Positions 34,090 through 47,600 of a DNA stretch of 64,000 nucleotides are shown here, piece by piece. A program made the position numbers and the translations under genes. The DNA is from Epiperipatus broadwayi (lineage: Eukaryota > Onychophora > Udeonychophora > Euonychophora > Peripatidae): NCBI GenBank assembly GCA_028023455.1, contig JAQFVV010000013.1:1550001-1614000 (forward strand), given 5' to 3'. The first letter of the stretch is position 1. Every line of letters starts with the position of its first letter. Under the pieces are notes generated by a model. The model made no database searches. It was not told the DNA's origin and saw only the letters and a list, made by a program, of their open reading frames with translations.

Positions 34090-35690
34090 TCATGATGATG
34101 ATGTCATGAGATGCACTGTGACTTCTCCTTTATCAGAGTCAAGAATCTCTCAGCTACTTTGACCAGAGAAACCTGTTAGCCACTTTACCTTCCCTTTCCA
34201 TTCCCCACCCTACATTTTTCTTATACAGTATTCTTCTCTATCCTGCTCCATCATATTTCCACAACATAATTTTTGTCAACTCCATGGTCTTTATATCTAA
34301 ATCCCCTTATCTTTTTCCAGACCCAGCATAAAAACCAAGAACTCACCTTCTATATAATCCCTTTGTTTATATTTATTTTCACACAACTTCATTATTTGTG
34401 CCCTTTCTACTTGCAAATATTTACATTCAATTAACAGATGCCTAATATTTTCTGTCTTTCTTACACAACTTGCAGACCAAATAACCCACATTTTTCCATT
34501 TATGTGTATATTCCCTTGTTGTTAAAGATTCTGATTAAGCCTTAAACAGTAAACTACTTTCCTTGCTATTATCATAAATTAACTCACACCCAATATTCTG
34601 TTGACTTCTATATATATTTAAACTCTTTTTAAAAATTCTCCATACTAATTCTCCATCTATCCAACTCCCTATTCTTTATTAAAACATCTATTTTTCTATC
34701 CCATTCCTTGCAAGTATTACCCTCAACAATTCTCCTAACACAATCATCCCACTTTTTGAATAAGTATACTGACATAAATTCTTTATCCAAATCTTCTGCA
34801 TACCATACCACATTTCTTACCCATCTTGTTACCTGCCCTTTACTCATAACCCAATTAAATACTATTTTGGCTAGTCTCTTATTATCCATAAACTGCAAAC
34901 TACTGAAAATTTTCATTTTGCTTTTTGCATCTCTCATATAAAAACTTAACCATCCCATTTTTCCTTGAATTGCCTCCGTTGCCATCCACGTCTTTCTACT
35001 TCTCTTTGTATTTTTTTAAGTAATCTATCACTCCTTTACTTATACATAATGCATTGTTACCATATGTTAACTCTATACTGCCACTCCCCTTCATACAATT
35101 CTAGCTACATCATATTTATTATAAGAAAACACTGTTAATTTCTTTATCAGTCCCTTTCTAGTCTTTGCTTCTCCCATTCAATCCAAGCAATTTTTCTGAT
35201 TACTCAAGATGATTCCCAAATAATTATACCTATTGACCATACTTAACTTTATATCGCCCAATAAAAATTATTTGTCTTCTCTTTCCCCAGTATTAATCAT
35301 CATTACTTTTGATTTTTCTTTACTAAATTTAATCCCCAACTCTTTACCCATTCTTGTGCATGTCCTCAGCATAACTTCCATATCTTCTCTTCTTTCTGTG
35401 CACAAGAAGACATCATCCGCAAATAAAAGACCCAATAATGTATATACTCCCTTGCCATCTATTAATAGTATCTCTACTCCTCTTCCTTGTCTTTCTATTG
35501 CTCTCTCCATTTCTCTCAAATACATCAAAATAGGTGACATGGATTCCTTGCCTTAGTTCTAACCCATTTTTAACTTTAAATGATTCTATACTCCCTAATT
35601 GATACATATAGTAATTGTTTTCATACAATGTCTTAATAAGATCCACTAATCTTTTAATCAGTGCTGCCCCCTTTTTGTGTTTTTATGAAG
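34090..35690 (-). pseudogene. LINE 3' half: RT palm, thumb and C-terminal Cys-rich part
   Basis: Minus strand, 5' to 3': LIKTLYENNYYMYQLG and NGLELRQG (RT motif B region, usual G.RQG), LLFADDVFLCTERREDMEVM (motif C with FADD), LGIKFSKEKSKVMMIN (motif D), a Trp-rich linker (34985-34629), and CVRKTENIRHLLIECKY (34460 region), the Cys/His-containing end common to CR1-like ORF2. Frameshifts and stops separate the pieces and the 5' end is truncated near 35690. It probably belongs to the family at 1-2035, seen there only in its 5' part. Confidence 0.75.
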
Positions 35691-36885
35691 TTATTTGAAA
35701 GTGATTACAATTTTGGTGCATTTTTATATTGCAAATTTCCAAAGTTTTTAAAACAATTAAGAACTATAAAACAAAAATTCATAGCCTATGTAATGCTCCA
35801 CACACAAAAAAAAAATTAATGTAAGATTCATCAAGATTGGTGTAATATTTGTTGAGTTATTAATAAATAAACTTTTGCATTTATGTAGTAATAAGGATGT
35901 ATATATCTATAATGCAATATAATTTATAAATTAAGACATCTACAAAATTAACATAAAAATAGAATACAATAATATATTTATAATAAAATGAGAGGAGAGG
36001 AAAAGAGCACATTCACATATGAATACACTACTGTCAATGTTCAGTCAAAAAAAAGCTTAATATAAATATTAATTCTTATGACGATAATGAAATGAGAAGA
36101 TGCAATATCCAAGTGATTTTAAATTCATAAATTTCAAATACAAATACATTTACTTGTACAGAAAGCAGCAAGTATTTTCTTGTAATGATACTGTCATCAC
36201 AAACTGAGCATTTTTTATGCAGAAATTTCACGATTGTAAATGGTATTTACTGCTATCACAGAATGTCGTCATGTGGGATAAAAAATTGGTTTCCACTATA
36301 GTGACAATAAGAATGCATAAACCATTTAATTTCTAATTTTATTTTTTTTAACCACGGCTAATTGAATGAGTAAATTCAGAAATAATAGATATCATAGACT
36401 TATAAGAAATTTAGCTAATGGAAATTGATATCTTTGATTGTTGTTGTATGCTAAATATGTTATTTTCTGAAAATGTTTATAAATTCACTAATATTAAAAA
36501 GTTGAGAAAATAATATGATGCTTCGAGTGGTATATACTATCCCTACCAAATGACCAATAGGTCAGACTTATATAATTGTACCAGAAAGTTAGCTTGCATT
36601 CAAATTCTTAGAATGTTTGAACTTTCAGATTGTTTGGATAGTATAAAAAAGGTAAAGGAATGTGTGAAGTGTGTGTGTGTATAAATACTCTTCTGTAAGC
36701 CATAGAAAGTAATCTAGAGTTTGAATGTAGTTCTATTATCAAGTCTCCATTAATTACTCAAACTTATAATAGATAGCTCTGGAATAGAATAAATAAAGAT
36801 GCATTATTTAATATTATTCCTACTTTAATAAGTTAATGTCTCTTTTTGTGCTAATTTTGCTTATATATTATCAATTTGTTTTTAG

Positions 36886-37018
36886 TCCAACACTGATCAT
36901 CATGAATTTTTATCAGGGCAGCACAATTGGTATGCGTGTTCTCATGCGCGTCCTACATACTGCAATGTATGTAGGGATGCCTTATCAGGGGTTACATCAC
37001 ATGGTTTATCATGTGAAG
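36886..37018 (+). CDS. DGKD/DGKH: Diacylglycerol kinase, exon with first C1 domain (start)
   Basis: 44 codons plus one base, acceptor TTTTTAG, donor GTAAGA. The peptide starts [12 protein letters not shown], a short linker after the PH domain, then [20 protein letters not shown], the opening of C1a, with His-X12-Cys-X2-Cys of the HX12CX2C zinc pattern. It ends [10 protein letters not shown] inside the finger. C1 fingers of DGKs bind zinc and fold as in protein kinase C, though in DGKs they often do not bind phorbol ester. The [11 protein letters not shown] stretch is characteristic of DGK delta/eta. Exon phase 1 at the 3' end matches the next exon exactly. Confidence 0.95.
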
Positions 37019-37095
37019 GTAAGATGGTAGTTCTTGTTGTGAGCAGTTTCATGTATAGCTTTACAAAAGTCAATAATCTTTCTTTTTATATGTAG

Positions 37096-37202
37096 TTTGT
37101 AAATTTAAAGTACATAAAAAATGTGCTGTTCGTGCTAGCAATAATTGTAAATGGACGACATTAGCATCTATAGGAGCAGAAATTATCGAAGATGAAGATA
37201 GT
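37096..37202 (+). CDS. DGKD/DGKH: Diacylglycerol kinase, exon completing first C1 domain
   Basis: Two bases complete a Val codon, then 35 codons. Acceptor ATGTAG, donor [23 protein letters not shown] gives the CX4HX2CX7C end of C1a, so all eight zinc ligands of the first finger are present across the two exons. [17 protein letters not shown] follows, the acidic linker to the second finger. The intron before it is only 77 bases. Confidence 0.95.
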
Positions 37203-37285
37203 GTAAGTAGTGAAAATTTTATTCATATTGAAATTAATGAAAATTGTAATCGCATTTTTAAAAACAAACTTTTTTTTAAAAAAAG

Positions 37286-37414
37286 AATATTGCCATGCCT
37301 CATCAATGGATGGAGGGGAATTTACCTGTAAGTGCCAAATGTGCAGTCTGTGATAAAACTTGTGGCAGCGTGTTGAGGCTTCAAGACTGGCGATGCCTCT
37401 GGTGTAAAGTTATG
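37286..37414 (+). CDS. DGKD/DGKH: Diacylglycerol kinase, exon with second C1 domain (most)
   Basis: 43 codons, phase 0 at both ends, acceptor AAAAAAAG, donor [26 protein letters not shown] opens C1b with HX12C, then [18 protein letters not shown]. In DGKs the second C1 with its extended end (the eCRD) is needed for activity. The acceptor has an A-rich rather than pyrimidine-rich approach, though TTTTTTT stands just upstream (37271-37277). Confidence 0.95.
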
Positions 37415-39375
37415 GTAATCTTTAAATTTATGATTTTTTTTTTTATAGATATCACAATATATAAAGTGTAAATAAGTTGTTGATGAATTGATATCATGTA
37501 ATCATGAGAACATTAATTAATTAGGTATAATAACATGAATTTAACATTAGTCTTAGAATTACTTTGTATGCACTTGTTTATTTAAAATATTAACTATTTT
37601 GAATGACTCCATTTGATAATCATCTCAATCTAGCATACACAGGATAATAGATACATTTTTTAAATTTGTTTTACCCATATATCCAATTACATTATTTATT
37701 GTGCATGTTGTTATATATCCATGTTAATTTTTGATATTATTATATAAACTCATTAACAAAGATATTTAGCAGATACACATCAGTGAATGTGGCCATTCTA
37801 ACTCCAGCAGAAAAAAATTTGAAGAAAAGTTAAATATATGTTTTGCGAAAGTATATCAATCTGTGGTTTACATATTTAATTAACAGTAATAATATCATCA
37901 AAACCATTAAAATAATAATTAACAAAATAAAATCAATAATTAGAATTAAATAAAATAAAAATCTAGATTTCTTATTTAGTATGTTAATACTGCTATTAAG
38001 AAAAAAAATACTTTGCAAATTTGAATTTAGTATAAATATATATTTTTTTTAGTTGACAAATATTATTTATAATAAAAAATATATATTTTAATTATGGTTT
38101 TTTATGTCTGCATATACAATTTATTTACTGCGTTTTTTGGTTTGTTTATTTTTTTTAATATCATTGTTTGTGAATGTAATGTTCATAACTAATATCAAGC
38201 TTAATTTCCAGATTCAAATCACAAATTTTTACAGTATAAATATATACAATATGGTCATTGAATTAATATCAATTCTTTTATAAAAAATATGTATAACTAA
38301 TATGACTTATAAATTTCTTCTTTTTTTTTTGTTAATTTTAATGAATTCATGTAAACTTATCATTCAATTATGGCTAAAATATATATATATATTAAACCTG
38401 TTTAACTGTGCATGTGCTTGCATACTATATCGTCATTCTTTTAATTGAATATAAGTTTATCAATATTATAGTTCTACTATTAATCATAATCACATATATT
38501 TGCATATATATATATATCAGATTTAATTTCAAATTATAGCAGTTAGATTAGTTGGTAAGGCTATTCTTACCCACCGCAACCTATTCGCCATCATTAGCAG
38601 CCATTCAAGAAAATATTAGTGGTATATAATTTTGATTGCATACATGGATGGAAAAGTAATGACATGAAGGTTGAATAGAAATTGTCATTCTTGACATGAT
38701 TTATTAATAATTATTATTGGCATTTATAATAAAAATATTGCCCCGCATGGTTTGGACTAATGGTAGAATGTCAGTCTCTGGTGCCTAAGATCCTCGGGTC
38801 GCTTTTAATTCTGGTGCTTCTCGCACCCGAACTTCTTATGAGCTCCCGAGCATTAAAATCATTCGATTATTTATTTACTAAAATTTATTATTTTCTCGCT
38901 TAGTCTCTCCAGTCTCGTAAGCTAGTATTAGACTTTGTTGTCGTGAGCATATTATCACATCTAATAAATGTAATTAACGTATTATTATTTGCATAGCTAT
39001 ATTTTTATCTTTTGTTTCGATTTCAAGCTTTTAATTGTTTTTTCCTGGAATTAGAAAAGTCATACTCGTTTATGAGTTACCGTTAATGATAATGATAAAG
39101 GAATATTGCTGTACTAATTCCAGAAGTATAAAGTATGCTGGTAATTAATTAGCGGAAATTTAACTTCTCAAACATATACAATCCAATTAACAGAGCTTGC
39201 GCACGATCAATGACGTAAAAGGCTCGTAACTATTGAGCACTGTGCTAATCTAAATTACCTGAAACAGTTAAATAAAAGAAAATGGAGAGAAAGTGAGAAA
39301 AAAAAAATGATTACTAATAAATGTGTATGTCTACAAATCGCAATTGAAAAATGTTTTGCTTTTTTTTTTTTAAAG
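37415..39375 (+). other. DGKD/DGKH: DGK intron, 2.0 kb
   Basis: AT-rich. A possible degenerate tRNA-like/SINE scrap lies at about 38740-38860 (TGGTTTGGACTAATGGTAGA resembles an A-box region; the B-box side is poor). Nothing else recognised. Confidence 0.7.
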
Positions 39376-39638
39376 GTACATACATCATGTAAAACTTCAT
39401 ATCCAGATAAATGTCCTCTTGGCCCGTGTCGGGTGTCTATAGTTCCTCCAATTGCCTTGAACAACATCAACTCAGATGGTGTTTGGGAAATATCACGGCC
39501 ATCAGGCTGTAGTCCTTTGCTAGTCTTTGTCAACTCCAAAAGTGGTGACAATCAAGGAGTAAAGTTCCTCCGGAGATTTAAGCAGCTCCTTAATCCAGCT
39601 CAGGTTTTTGATCTCATGAATGGTGGACCCATATTAGG
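39376..39638 (+). CDS. DGKD/DGKH: Diacylglycerol kinase, exon with end of C1b and start of catalytic domain
   Basis: 87 codons plus two bases, acceptor TTAAAG, donor [19 protein letters not shown] completes the second zinc finger (HX2CX7C). [18 protein letters not shown] is the eCRD linker. From about residue 50 the catalytic domain begins with [15 protein letters not shown], followed by [18 protein letters not shown] and MNGGP. These blocks are nearly invariant in animal DGK delta/eta. The sequence is fully open and undamaged, so the gene is functional here. Confidence 0.96.
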
Positions 39639-41774
39639 GTAAATTAATCTTTTATGCCGAATTTTGTTGAATTGAAATTTAGTGGTGTGTGTGAATATGT
39701 TTGTACAGGATATTATATACATTATTTAATCAATAACTTTTTTTTTCTTCTATATTACTTGCTGCAAATCGTGGATTTTTTTTTCTTGTTTGCGTTATTA
39801 ATTACTATTACATAATGTAATCTTATATATTATTTATATTAATTAAAATGATTAGTTTTACATAATTCCAATATGTCAATCTTTCTATGCAGGTCATATT
39901 CAGAGTGGTTTTTACAAATAGAAAGATGTATAAAATATATCAATATACTTGATGCATGTACATTTTCATGATTTTTCTGCATATGTTAATGCATGTATGG
40001 AATAAATAAAACAATAAAAAACTACAAGCTATACATTAACTCTCTTATAAAATATTCTACGTATTGTACCAGGAAACTGAATGGTGTCATCCTGATGTCT
40101 CACACAAACATCCATGCATATATATAAACTCCCTTCAGGTAATATGAGCCATCATTTCAATGCTACTTTGTTTACTATTGTATAAAAAAATATAATAAAT
40201 ATTTAAAATCTCTTAATTCGATATAATCTAGATTGATGCTGATGATATAATAATCAAACTATGTATCTTTATTACTATTTTATATAATACCCAGTTTATA
40301 TTTTCTGATCACCAAAGACCAAGCTATCTCTCAGAAGTTATACTTAATTATTATCCTACACATGGAGCTTGAATTATGCTACCCATCACCTCTAAGAGCC
40401 ACTTTTATTTTGAAAGAATACCTATGGATACATTATCCTCGAGCAACATCATTCCAATTTTATTCATTAACAGCCCGGGATTTCCACAGCTCAGAACATG
40501 ATATTTCAGGATTGAGAGTGATCTATTTGGAATGAGATTAGAGTGGTATAGACAACTGAATAATTGATATAACAATTTAAAAAATAAATATTAAATTTAC
40601 ATAACTAGTATTGTTTACAACTCTTGAATATATATGTATTGGAATGCAGGCTGATTGTTTTGAAAAATTAATGACAAGCATTAATATCATGTCTTTTAAA
40701 TCTGTTCATAGGCCATTCATATTTAACATACAGACATTCCCACTTTACACAATTATTTCATAAATAAAATAATCATAAAAATAATAATTAAAATATGAGT
40801 ATCAATATTAATAGATATATAAAAAAACTTAAGATGATATTTATAATAAAAAAAAAAACAATATTTTATCATTATGAAATTCTTTTTAATTATTGAGGTT
40901 TTTTGACGTGTGTGTGTATATATAAGAAACAAGATCTTAACTTAGCATGGTTTCTTTGATAACTTAGTAAGCTTATTCTTGATCACAGATATTTCTATAT
41001 ATACATCATACTCTAATTCTGCATTTGTTTTATATTGTGATTGTCTTTAGTCCCAGTTAAGATGAAATTCTTAGATATTAGTTGATCTAAGTTCACTTAC
41101 TCTGTGTTAATTTTTATCTTTTTAGTATTAATAACAAAAAAACCATTGGGAGATAGTTTACAAGTTTGCTTTTAACTTTCATTATCTGTGATTAGTCAAA
41201 ATTTTGATAATAAAAAATTACAATGAAAAGTCTATTAATTAAACAGTCTCACTATTGTTACAAAAATCATTACAACAGACTTCAAAGTCAAGTCAACTAC
41301 TGTGAAGAAAATGAGTGATTTTGTCAAAACATTGACCACCCTCTTCTGAGAATTTTTTTACATTAGTAGATCATAGTCATTTTAAAGTCTTGCAATAGCT
41401 TAATTCATTTTGTTTTATCCATAAGGGATTTCTCTATAATTGAAGATTTCTTCACATATAATTTTCTGAATTTAAAAAAATATTTGAAAATAATTTGTCT
41501 GATCAAAAGATAAACATTAATTAACTTCCTTAAATTTTTTGAAGTTATACAGATGTATTTTAATTAAATAGATGGGCATTGATATAACAAAAGTGGGCAT
41601 TATTTACATGTTCATTTAAATGATTTTTTTTTTTAAATCTAGCTTGTGAGTTAGCGTAGTAATATATTTAAATTTATTTGTTCCATAAATAAGTTTATGG
41701 GTTTTATTTTTACAGTTCTTCATAAATCAGGAATTTTATAGAAATTAAAATACACTATAAAGTTTGTCAGCTTT

Positions 41775-42050
41775 TTGGGTAGAAAAATAGATGTGGATGT
41801 TGAAGTACAGTACAAATTCTTGTGTAATATTGCTACATTTAACAAGTTAAAATATAGGATCTTTCATCATAACGATCCACTTCAATTCAATAAGTTATAT
41901 AAAGAGTTGTTGATATGCCATAATTTTGGCATGGAAATTAAAGCACAGGTCTCCTATCAGTTTAATATAAAAGCATTGGGGAAAAAAAATTTTAATTTTG
42001 CTGGAAGTGATAATATTGAATCTATAATTGCAAGGACACTTCTTTGTTAG
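41775..42050 (+). other. Unrecognised 91-codon open frame, intronic
   Basis: Lysine- and asparagine-rich peptide with no motif I recognise. It lies inside a DGK intron and directly 5' of an RTE tail fragment. There is no promoter or splice evidence. It may be a transposon remnant or chance. I do not assign a function. Confidence 0.15.
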
Positions 42051-42194
42051 ATTGAACATTTCAAACAAATAAACATAAATTTACTTTAAAAATTGATAAT
42101 TTTATTATGAACTTGAGCATGGTTTTCATTGAAGGGGCAAATGATGAATAATTAATTATTATATATATACTTCAATGTTTGTTGTGTGTGTGTG

Positions 42195-42540
42195 TGTGTT
42201 TCAGGAGGAAGAGTATTCATTTAAGACATAATTGCACAAAACATAATTAACAGAACAATCAGATATCATTGAAAGAATTACAAGACTGAAATGGAGCTGA
42301 ATTGGACCTATTGCTAGAAGAGGTGGTAGTAGATGGAAATTTGAAGTTTTAAATTGGATACTAGATTGTAAATGACCTAAAAAGAGATCACATGTGAGAT
42401 GTATGTATGAAATAAGGAGGTTTTGTGGTATGTTGTGGAGAAGAGAGTCTAGACATCAGAAAAGGTGAATTAAATTTGAAGAGATCATTCTGCAATGGAT
42501 CAATATTGGTTGAAAATGATGATAATGATTTTTGGAGTTC
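42195..42540 (+). pseudogene. RTE 3'-end fragment
   Basis: Matches the RTE C-terminus with stops: AGACTGAAATGGAGCTGAAT against the RLKYSWAG region, AGATCACATGTGAGATG against RPHVRW, and CTGCAATGGATCAATATTGG before an ATGATGATAATGATT tail. It lacks everything upstream of the thumb. Confidence 0.7.
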
Positions 42541-44017
42541 ATTACATATTATTTTTTAGATATATTGTATATAGAAAATTTACATTCATCCAGGACAAGA
42601 AATGTGGAAATCTGTCACTTAATTTCAAGGATCAATGCATTAGCAAATATATTAATCAATAGATAAATTTTATAGAGTCTTATTATTTGGATTTTTTTTA
42701 TGTAAAAGAATTATTATAAATTTTTTAAAATGCAAAATAATATTAATATAAACCATAAATTAAATGAGACAAGCAGCTTTATTGTAAATATTGACTGCGT
42801 TATCTTTTAAAAATAAAATATGTATGTTTATTTGAATGCATATATATACGTGTATAAATTAAAGTGCTGTAAACTGCAATATACGTGGCTTATCCTTAGA
42901 TAAAATTAGATTTTCCTTGATCATGTTAATAAAGTTAAATATTTTTTTCTTTGGAAATCTTATGTGTAATAAATTCATCTTTTTTGGCCAACTTTTCTTC
43001 TATATTATTTTATTAAAAGATATTTTATTAGTTCTGTTCATAAATTGTCTGTTCTCATCATAAATGTAAACAATAAAAACCTCTATTTCTTTCACTTTCT
43101 TCATATTTATATTTCTGTTTGTCTGCATATAATCTTATATTGATCTTTTTTCTACATCTTACATTCCAAAAATTTAAAAATTCCAATATTTTATCTATTT
43201 ATCTACTTTTGTGCCAAACAAAAATAACTTTTTTTCTATTGATATTATGCACACTTTTATAATTTATATATATTCTTTATAATTCTAAATTATTTTTTAT
43301 ATCCATTTTCAAATGTTTTTAAGACTACTGCCCTTTTTAAAATTATTCTATATATCACACAAGTTATGTGAGAAATATATAATATATAAATCATGATGAG
43401 GTCAATAGAGGCATTTTAATTTTATCATTTATGCATCTAAAAAGATTTCTGGGAATATGGCTTATGCACAGGAGCTTAGGACTTCTAAGGAGATTCTATT
43501 TTATATCACATATTTGTTTATGCATGTGTGTTTACATAAAGAATTTTGTTAATTTTTAGATATAATTTAATTGTTGAATGTTACAAAGCATTCATATAAT
43601 AAAATAGGCCAGGTTTTTACATCTTATTGGGCACATTTTCATCATTAATGGTAACAATCACATTCATCTTTTTCCCCCTGATCATATAATAAGATTGGAT
43701 CAAATTTGGCATCTTAATAGTCTCATCAAAAATTGCTAGATATTAAATCAATATGATTAGGAATTCATTGTAAAAGATGTTAATCTATATCCCTCTAGAT
43801 ATTCTATCTATAATGAAATAACTGCCATTCTAATATGTTCTAATTATAATTGATATCAATATTACAACTTTTACTATTGGATTATCAATCTCTTTTCTTT
43901 CAACTAGTATAGATTTCATGTGTATAGTATATTTCACTTGTAAAATTGTCTAATTTTTTTTTTCTGTAACTGTGTGTGTCTCATATGAATGTGTATTTAT
44001 ATATATATTTTTTTTAG

Positions 44018-44126
44018 GTTGAAATTATTTAGTAAATTTGATCCATTCAGGATATTAGTGTGTGGAGGAGATGGTAGCATTAGCTGGGTTCTCTCAGAGA
44101 TAGATAATCTTGGTCTCCAGAAACAG
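44018..44126 (+). CDS. DGKD/DGKH: Diacylglycerol kinase, exon with nucleotide-binding loop
   Basis: One base completes a Gly codon, then 36 codons, phase 0 at the 3' end. Acceptor TTTTTTAG, donor [26 protein letters not shown] carries the glycine-rich GGDGS loop that binds ATP in all DGKs, and [16 protein letters not shown] follows. In vertebrate DGK delta the residue two after the loop is Gly (GGDGSVGW); here it is Ser (GGDGSISW). The next exon should begin with the QLGVLPLGTGNDLAR block. I did not find it before 64000, so it probably lies beyond the window. Confidence 0.95.
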
Positions 44127-44649
44127 GTACTGTATAAAAAAAAAATTTAATATAAAATCTATTATGAATGAACTCATTCAATTACAATCTATTAGATTAT
44201 TATGAAAATAAGATATACAACTCAACGCCATTTTCCAGAAAACCTTCATCAGCTCAATTTGTATGTAGTGAACTTTTTTTAATATTAAGCAGATTTTACT
44301 GGCTTCAATTTTAACATGCAAAAAGTGATATATATACAATTATTAAATGTGATGCTTCATAAATGAATAAGCACATATATATAACCTAAGCCAGTTTGTG
44401 ATTTAATAAATCATTTATCTGTTGGTTCTTATCTTTTGAAATATTTCATTATTTATTATTTTCCTTGTCCTCTTTATTATTCTTTTGCATCACTTGTTTT
44501 ATAAAGAACCATGTTGAAATTATCAGTATATTTATATTTAAATTTATTATATAATAACTTGGGATGTTTGGCTGTTGTTTGATTAATATCATCTTTGAAT
44601 AATACAATATAATTAATACAACATCTTCACTATTTTCAATTTTATTGAT

Positions 44650-47600
44650 ACAGTACAGTATGAATTTCTTTCCCTAAGTAAGCCAGATTACTCCGATCCC
44701 TAACTTATTCATAACAAACTTTGTTCTTTCATTGATCCTTGTCATATGTGGACTTGTTCTAGATTTTTTATAATCTTTTGGAATCCAATTTAAAATTTCA
44801 CAACTGTCCATCTCTTATCATTCTCATCTTGAAATATATCAACCTAATCTCATTTCCATCTCTTAATTAATTCTATGATGTCAGTGGTACCTGTTTATTA
44901 TCTCACTTGTGCATTTTGTTTTTACCTCTGTATTGTTCTTTTATTTGATGTCCAAGATTCGAATCAATAAGTAAGTACTGGTAAATACAGTTTATTAAAA
45001 CAGGCAAAACTCTCTATACGTATTGTCATTCACTGCAAGCTAGAGTAATCAATGGATGCCAGAAGGCTTGTGCATAAAATCCCCATCTAGTGCCTACTCA
45101 TCCAACATCCCCAGACTAGTTTCTGGCTTGTGGCCTTCATAGGAAGGAGCCTTGGATCTGAGAGCACTGCACCTAGATCTAAGGATCTAATGCATATGAT
45201 GTTTATTGGCTGTAAATATAGTTATTAAAGACCTTTCTTTTAAACACTTAGACATACTTTTTTTAATATTATATTATTTTTAACCAAATCATTCCATCCA
45301 AATCTAATTATGCAGTTGCTTTCATCCATTATATTTCTATCTGTATTAATAGTCTGTCTGATCAAGGTATTTATAGTAGTAAGCTTCTAATTCATAATTA
45401 TCATTCTTTACTTTCTATTTTTGAAAAAATCCATTGAACATTACTTTGTCCTACTTATTTTTATCTGATAACTTTTACATAAGTTCTGAAGCATTATTTT
45501 TAAAAAGTACCACATCATCTGAAAAATCTAGATGACTTAAATAATCTCCATTTACTTTTTGCTCCCTTAGCTTCCCATTGTAATTCACAAAATACTTCAT
45601 GAAACTACTATAAAAAGTTTAGGAGATATAGAATCACCCTAACATGCATTTTTTTCTATGTAAGCTTTTTAATATTTCTGTGTAATCTAATCATTGCTGT
45701 TTCATTTTAGTAAATATCCTTCAGAATATGATAATAGTCTGGGGCTGTATCTTGATGATCCATTGCTTTAATCATTGTAAAAATGCTTTTAGAATCAAAT
45801 GCCTTTTCATAATGTAGAAATCTAAAAAATAATATGAACTCTTATTCATTGGATCTTTTTATAACTTCGCTCAATACTTGGATGTGATCCATTGTGCTAA
45901 AATTACTTTTAAATTCAGCTTGTTCTTTTGATTGGTTAGAATCTAAAATTTGCTGGAAATGAGTAGTAATTACCTTGGTAAAGATTGATTTTGTATAAAA
46001 CTGATAAAAGACTGATAAATCTGTAATTTCTCATTTCTTTTTTATCAGCTTAAATATCAATATTATTGCTACATTCTTCTGATAATCTGATGAACTTTGC
46101 CAACAATTTTTTTTATTTTATCATATGCTTTTTTTAATATTAGTTATAATTCCACCATTTCTAGAAACTTTTCTCCTTTTCATAGATTTAATTGTATATC
46201 TCACTTCTTCATTTAAAATGCTGGCCAATTCAGAAAATGTAATAATTGGAAGAGATATTTTGTTTTTATTTTCTTGTTTTTTATTCCTATAATATTCATT
46301 ATAGAATTCTCTTTTTAATAATGGTTTCATTTTTTCTTTTTATTGTAGAAATAACTTTCCTTCCAATATCAACTTATTGTTTTACGATTTTGAGACTAAA
46401 TTTATGCTGTAGTTTCCCTTGCTAATTCACAATTGTATTTTTTTTATTATTCATTCTTTCATGTTGTAGAAAACTTTAGATAATCAATTCTTCTTAATGG
46501 ATCATTTTGAAAAAATTTTATATTTTTTCATATATTCTTTTGTTGCTTTTTTTATACCATCTATCTTTTTTGCAGTTTTGATTTCAGTCAACCAATTTTA
46601 AAATCTCTAAATATTTTAAAACAATTTAATTTAAATTCATTGGAATGTTTATGAAGATTAGGAATATCAACAATTAATGCTGAATTTCTTAACAGTTTCT
46701 GTCTTTCTGGTTCTGTATTAACATGCAACTTATATCTTATTAATCAATTATCACTTCCTGTATTGAATCTTTTAAGAACATTACAATCTTGAAATACATA
46801 TTTTCTGTTGGTCAAAATATAATCTAATTATTCTGCACTTTTATTTGACTATTTCCATGTTCATTTCCATTTAGCATTTTCTCAAAAATAGGATGCATAA
46901 TAAACAATTTTTCTTTTTCTGTGAACTGTACAAGTCTGTGGCCTCTGTCATTTTTATCACTATAACTAAATTTATCTATTGAACTTTTATCTTTCAATCA
47001 TTTATCAATTCTAGCATTAAAGTCCCCTGTGATAATTTAAAAATGTTTGGCCTGATGAAAAGCACCTTTGTGCATCCACATAAAAATCTTCTACTACTTC
47101 ATCATAGTGAGAACTTATTGGACATAAACCTGAATTATACATATGGTATCTTCCATTAATTTGAACAATTAATCATGCCACTCTCTTTGGTATATCAGCA
47201 ATATCCTCGTTTTTCACTTTTTATTTATAATGAATCCCACTTCAATTGCACCTTCAATATTTATTCTTTTTGATAAAATACATGTCCATTTTAAAATCAA
47301 ATGTCTCATTACTTTCTCTTCTTACTTCACAAACAGTTATTCCAATTTTTTCAATCTTTTTTCACTTGAAAGTGACCTGCAGTTATAAGTACCTAAATAA
47401 ATTCATTTAATGACATCCTACCAGGGAATTTTTAGCATCCTTTGGTTGTTTCCACCAACTGTTACCTTGGGATTAAAGATCATAATTTAGTTTTGTCATT
47501 CATGATTATAAATATCTACTTTTTAACAAAAAGATAATTTGCACCCACATTCATTTTATCTTCATGCACAATTCAACTGATATTTCAGTTAAAAACTATT

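Larger units (their letters stand above)
20154..36885 (+). other. DGKD/DGKH: DGK intron of 16.7 kb
   Basis: Donor GTAATT follows the PH exon and acceptor TTTTTAG precedes the first C1 exon. In frame, the two exons join without loss (phase 0). The intron holds a tRNA-like SINE, two tandem hammerhead-repeat loci and one relic, a 1.1 kb palindrome, a 0.4 kb palindrome, a LINE fragment and microsatellites. The rest (about 21.9-24.7, 25.9-26.6, 29.5-34.0 and 35.7-36.9 kb) is AT-rich with nothing recognised. Confidence 0.85.
39639..44017 (+). other. DGKD/DGKH: DGK intron, 4.4 kb
   Basis: Mostly AT-rich with nothing recognised. It contains an RTE tail fragment (42195-42540), a TG microsatellite just before it (about 42183-42200), and an isolated 91-codon open frame (41775-42050). 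The 43000-43330 part is pyrimidine-rich and may be an old LINE scrap. Confidence 0.75.

Noticed and set aside
38735-38870. Possible tRNA gene or SINE (TGGTTTGGACTAATGGTAGA)
   Set aside because: The A-box-like part is suggestive, but no acceptable B-box or cloverleaf follows; kept only as a remark in the intron entry.
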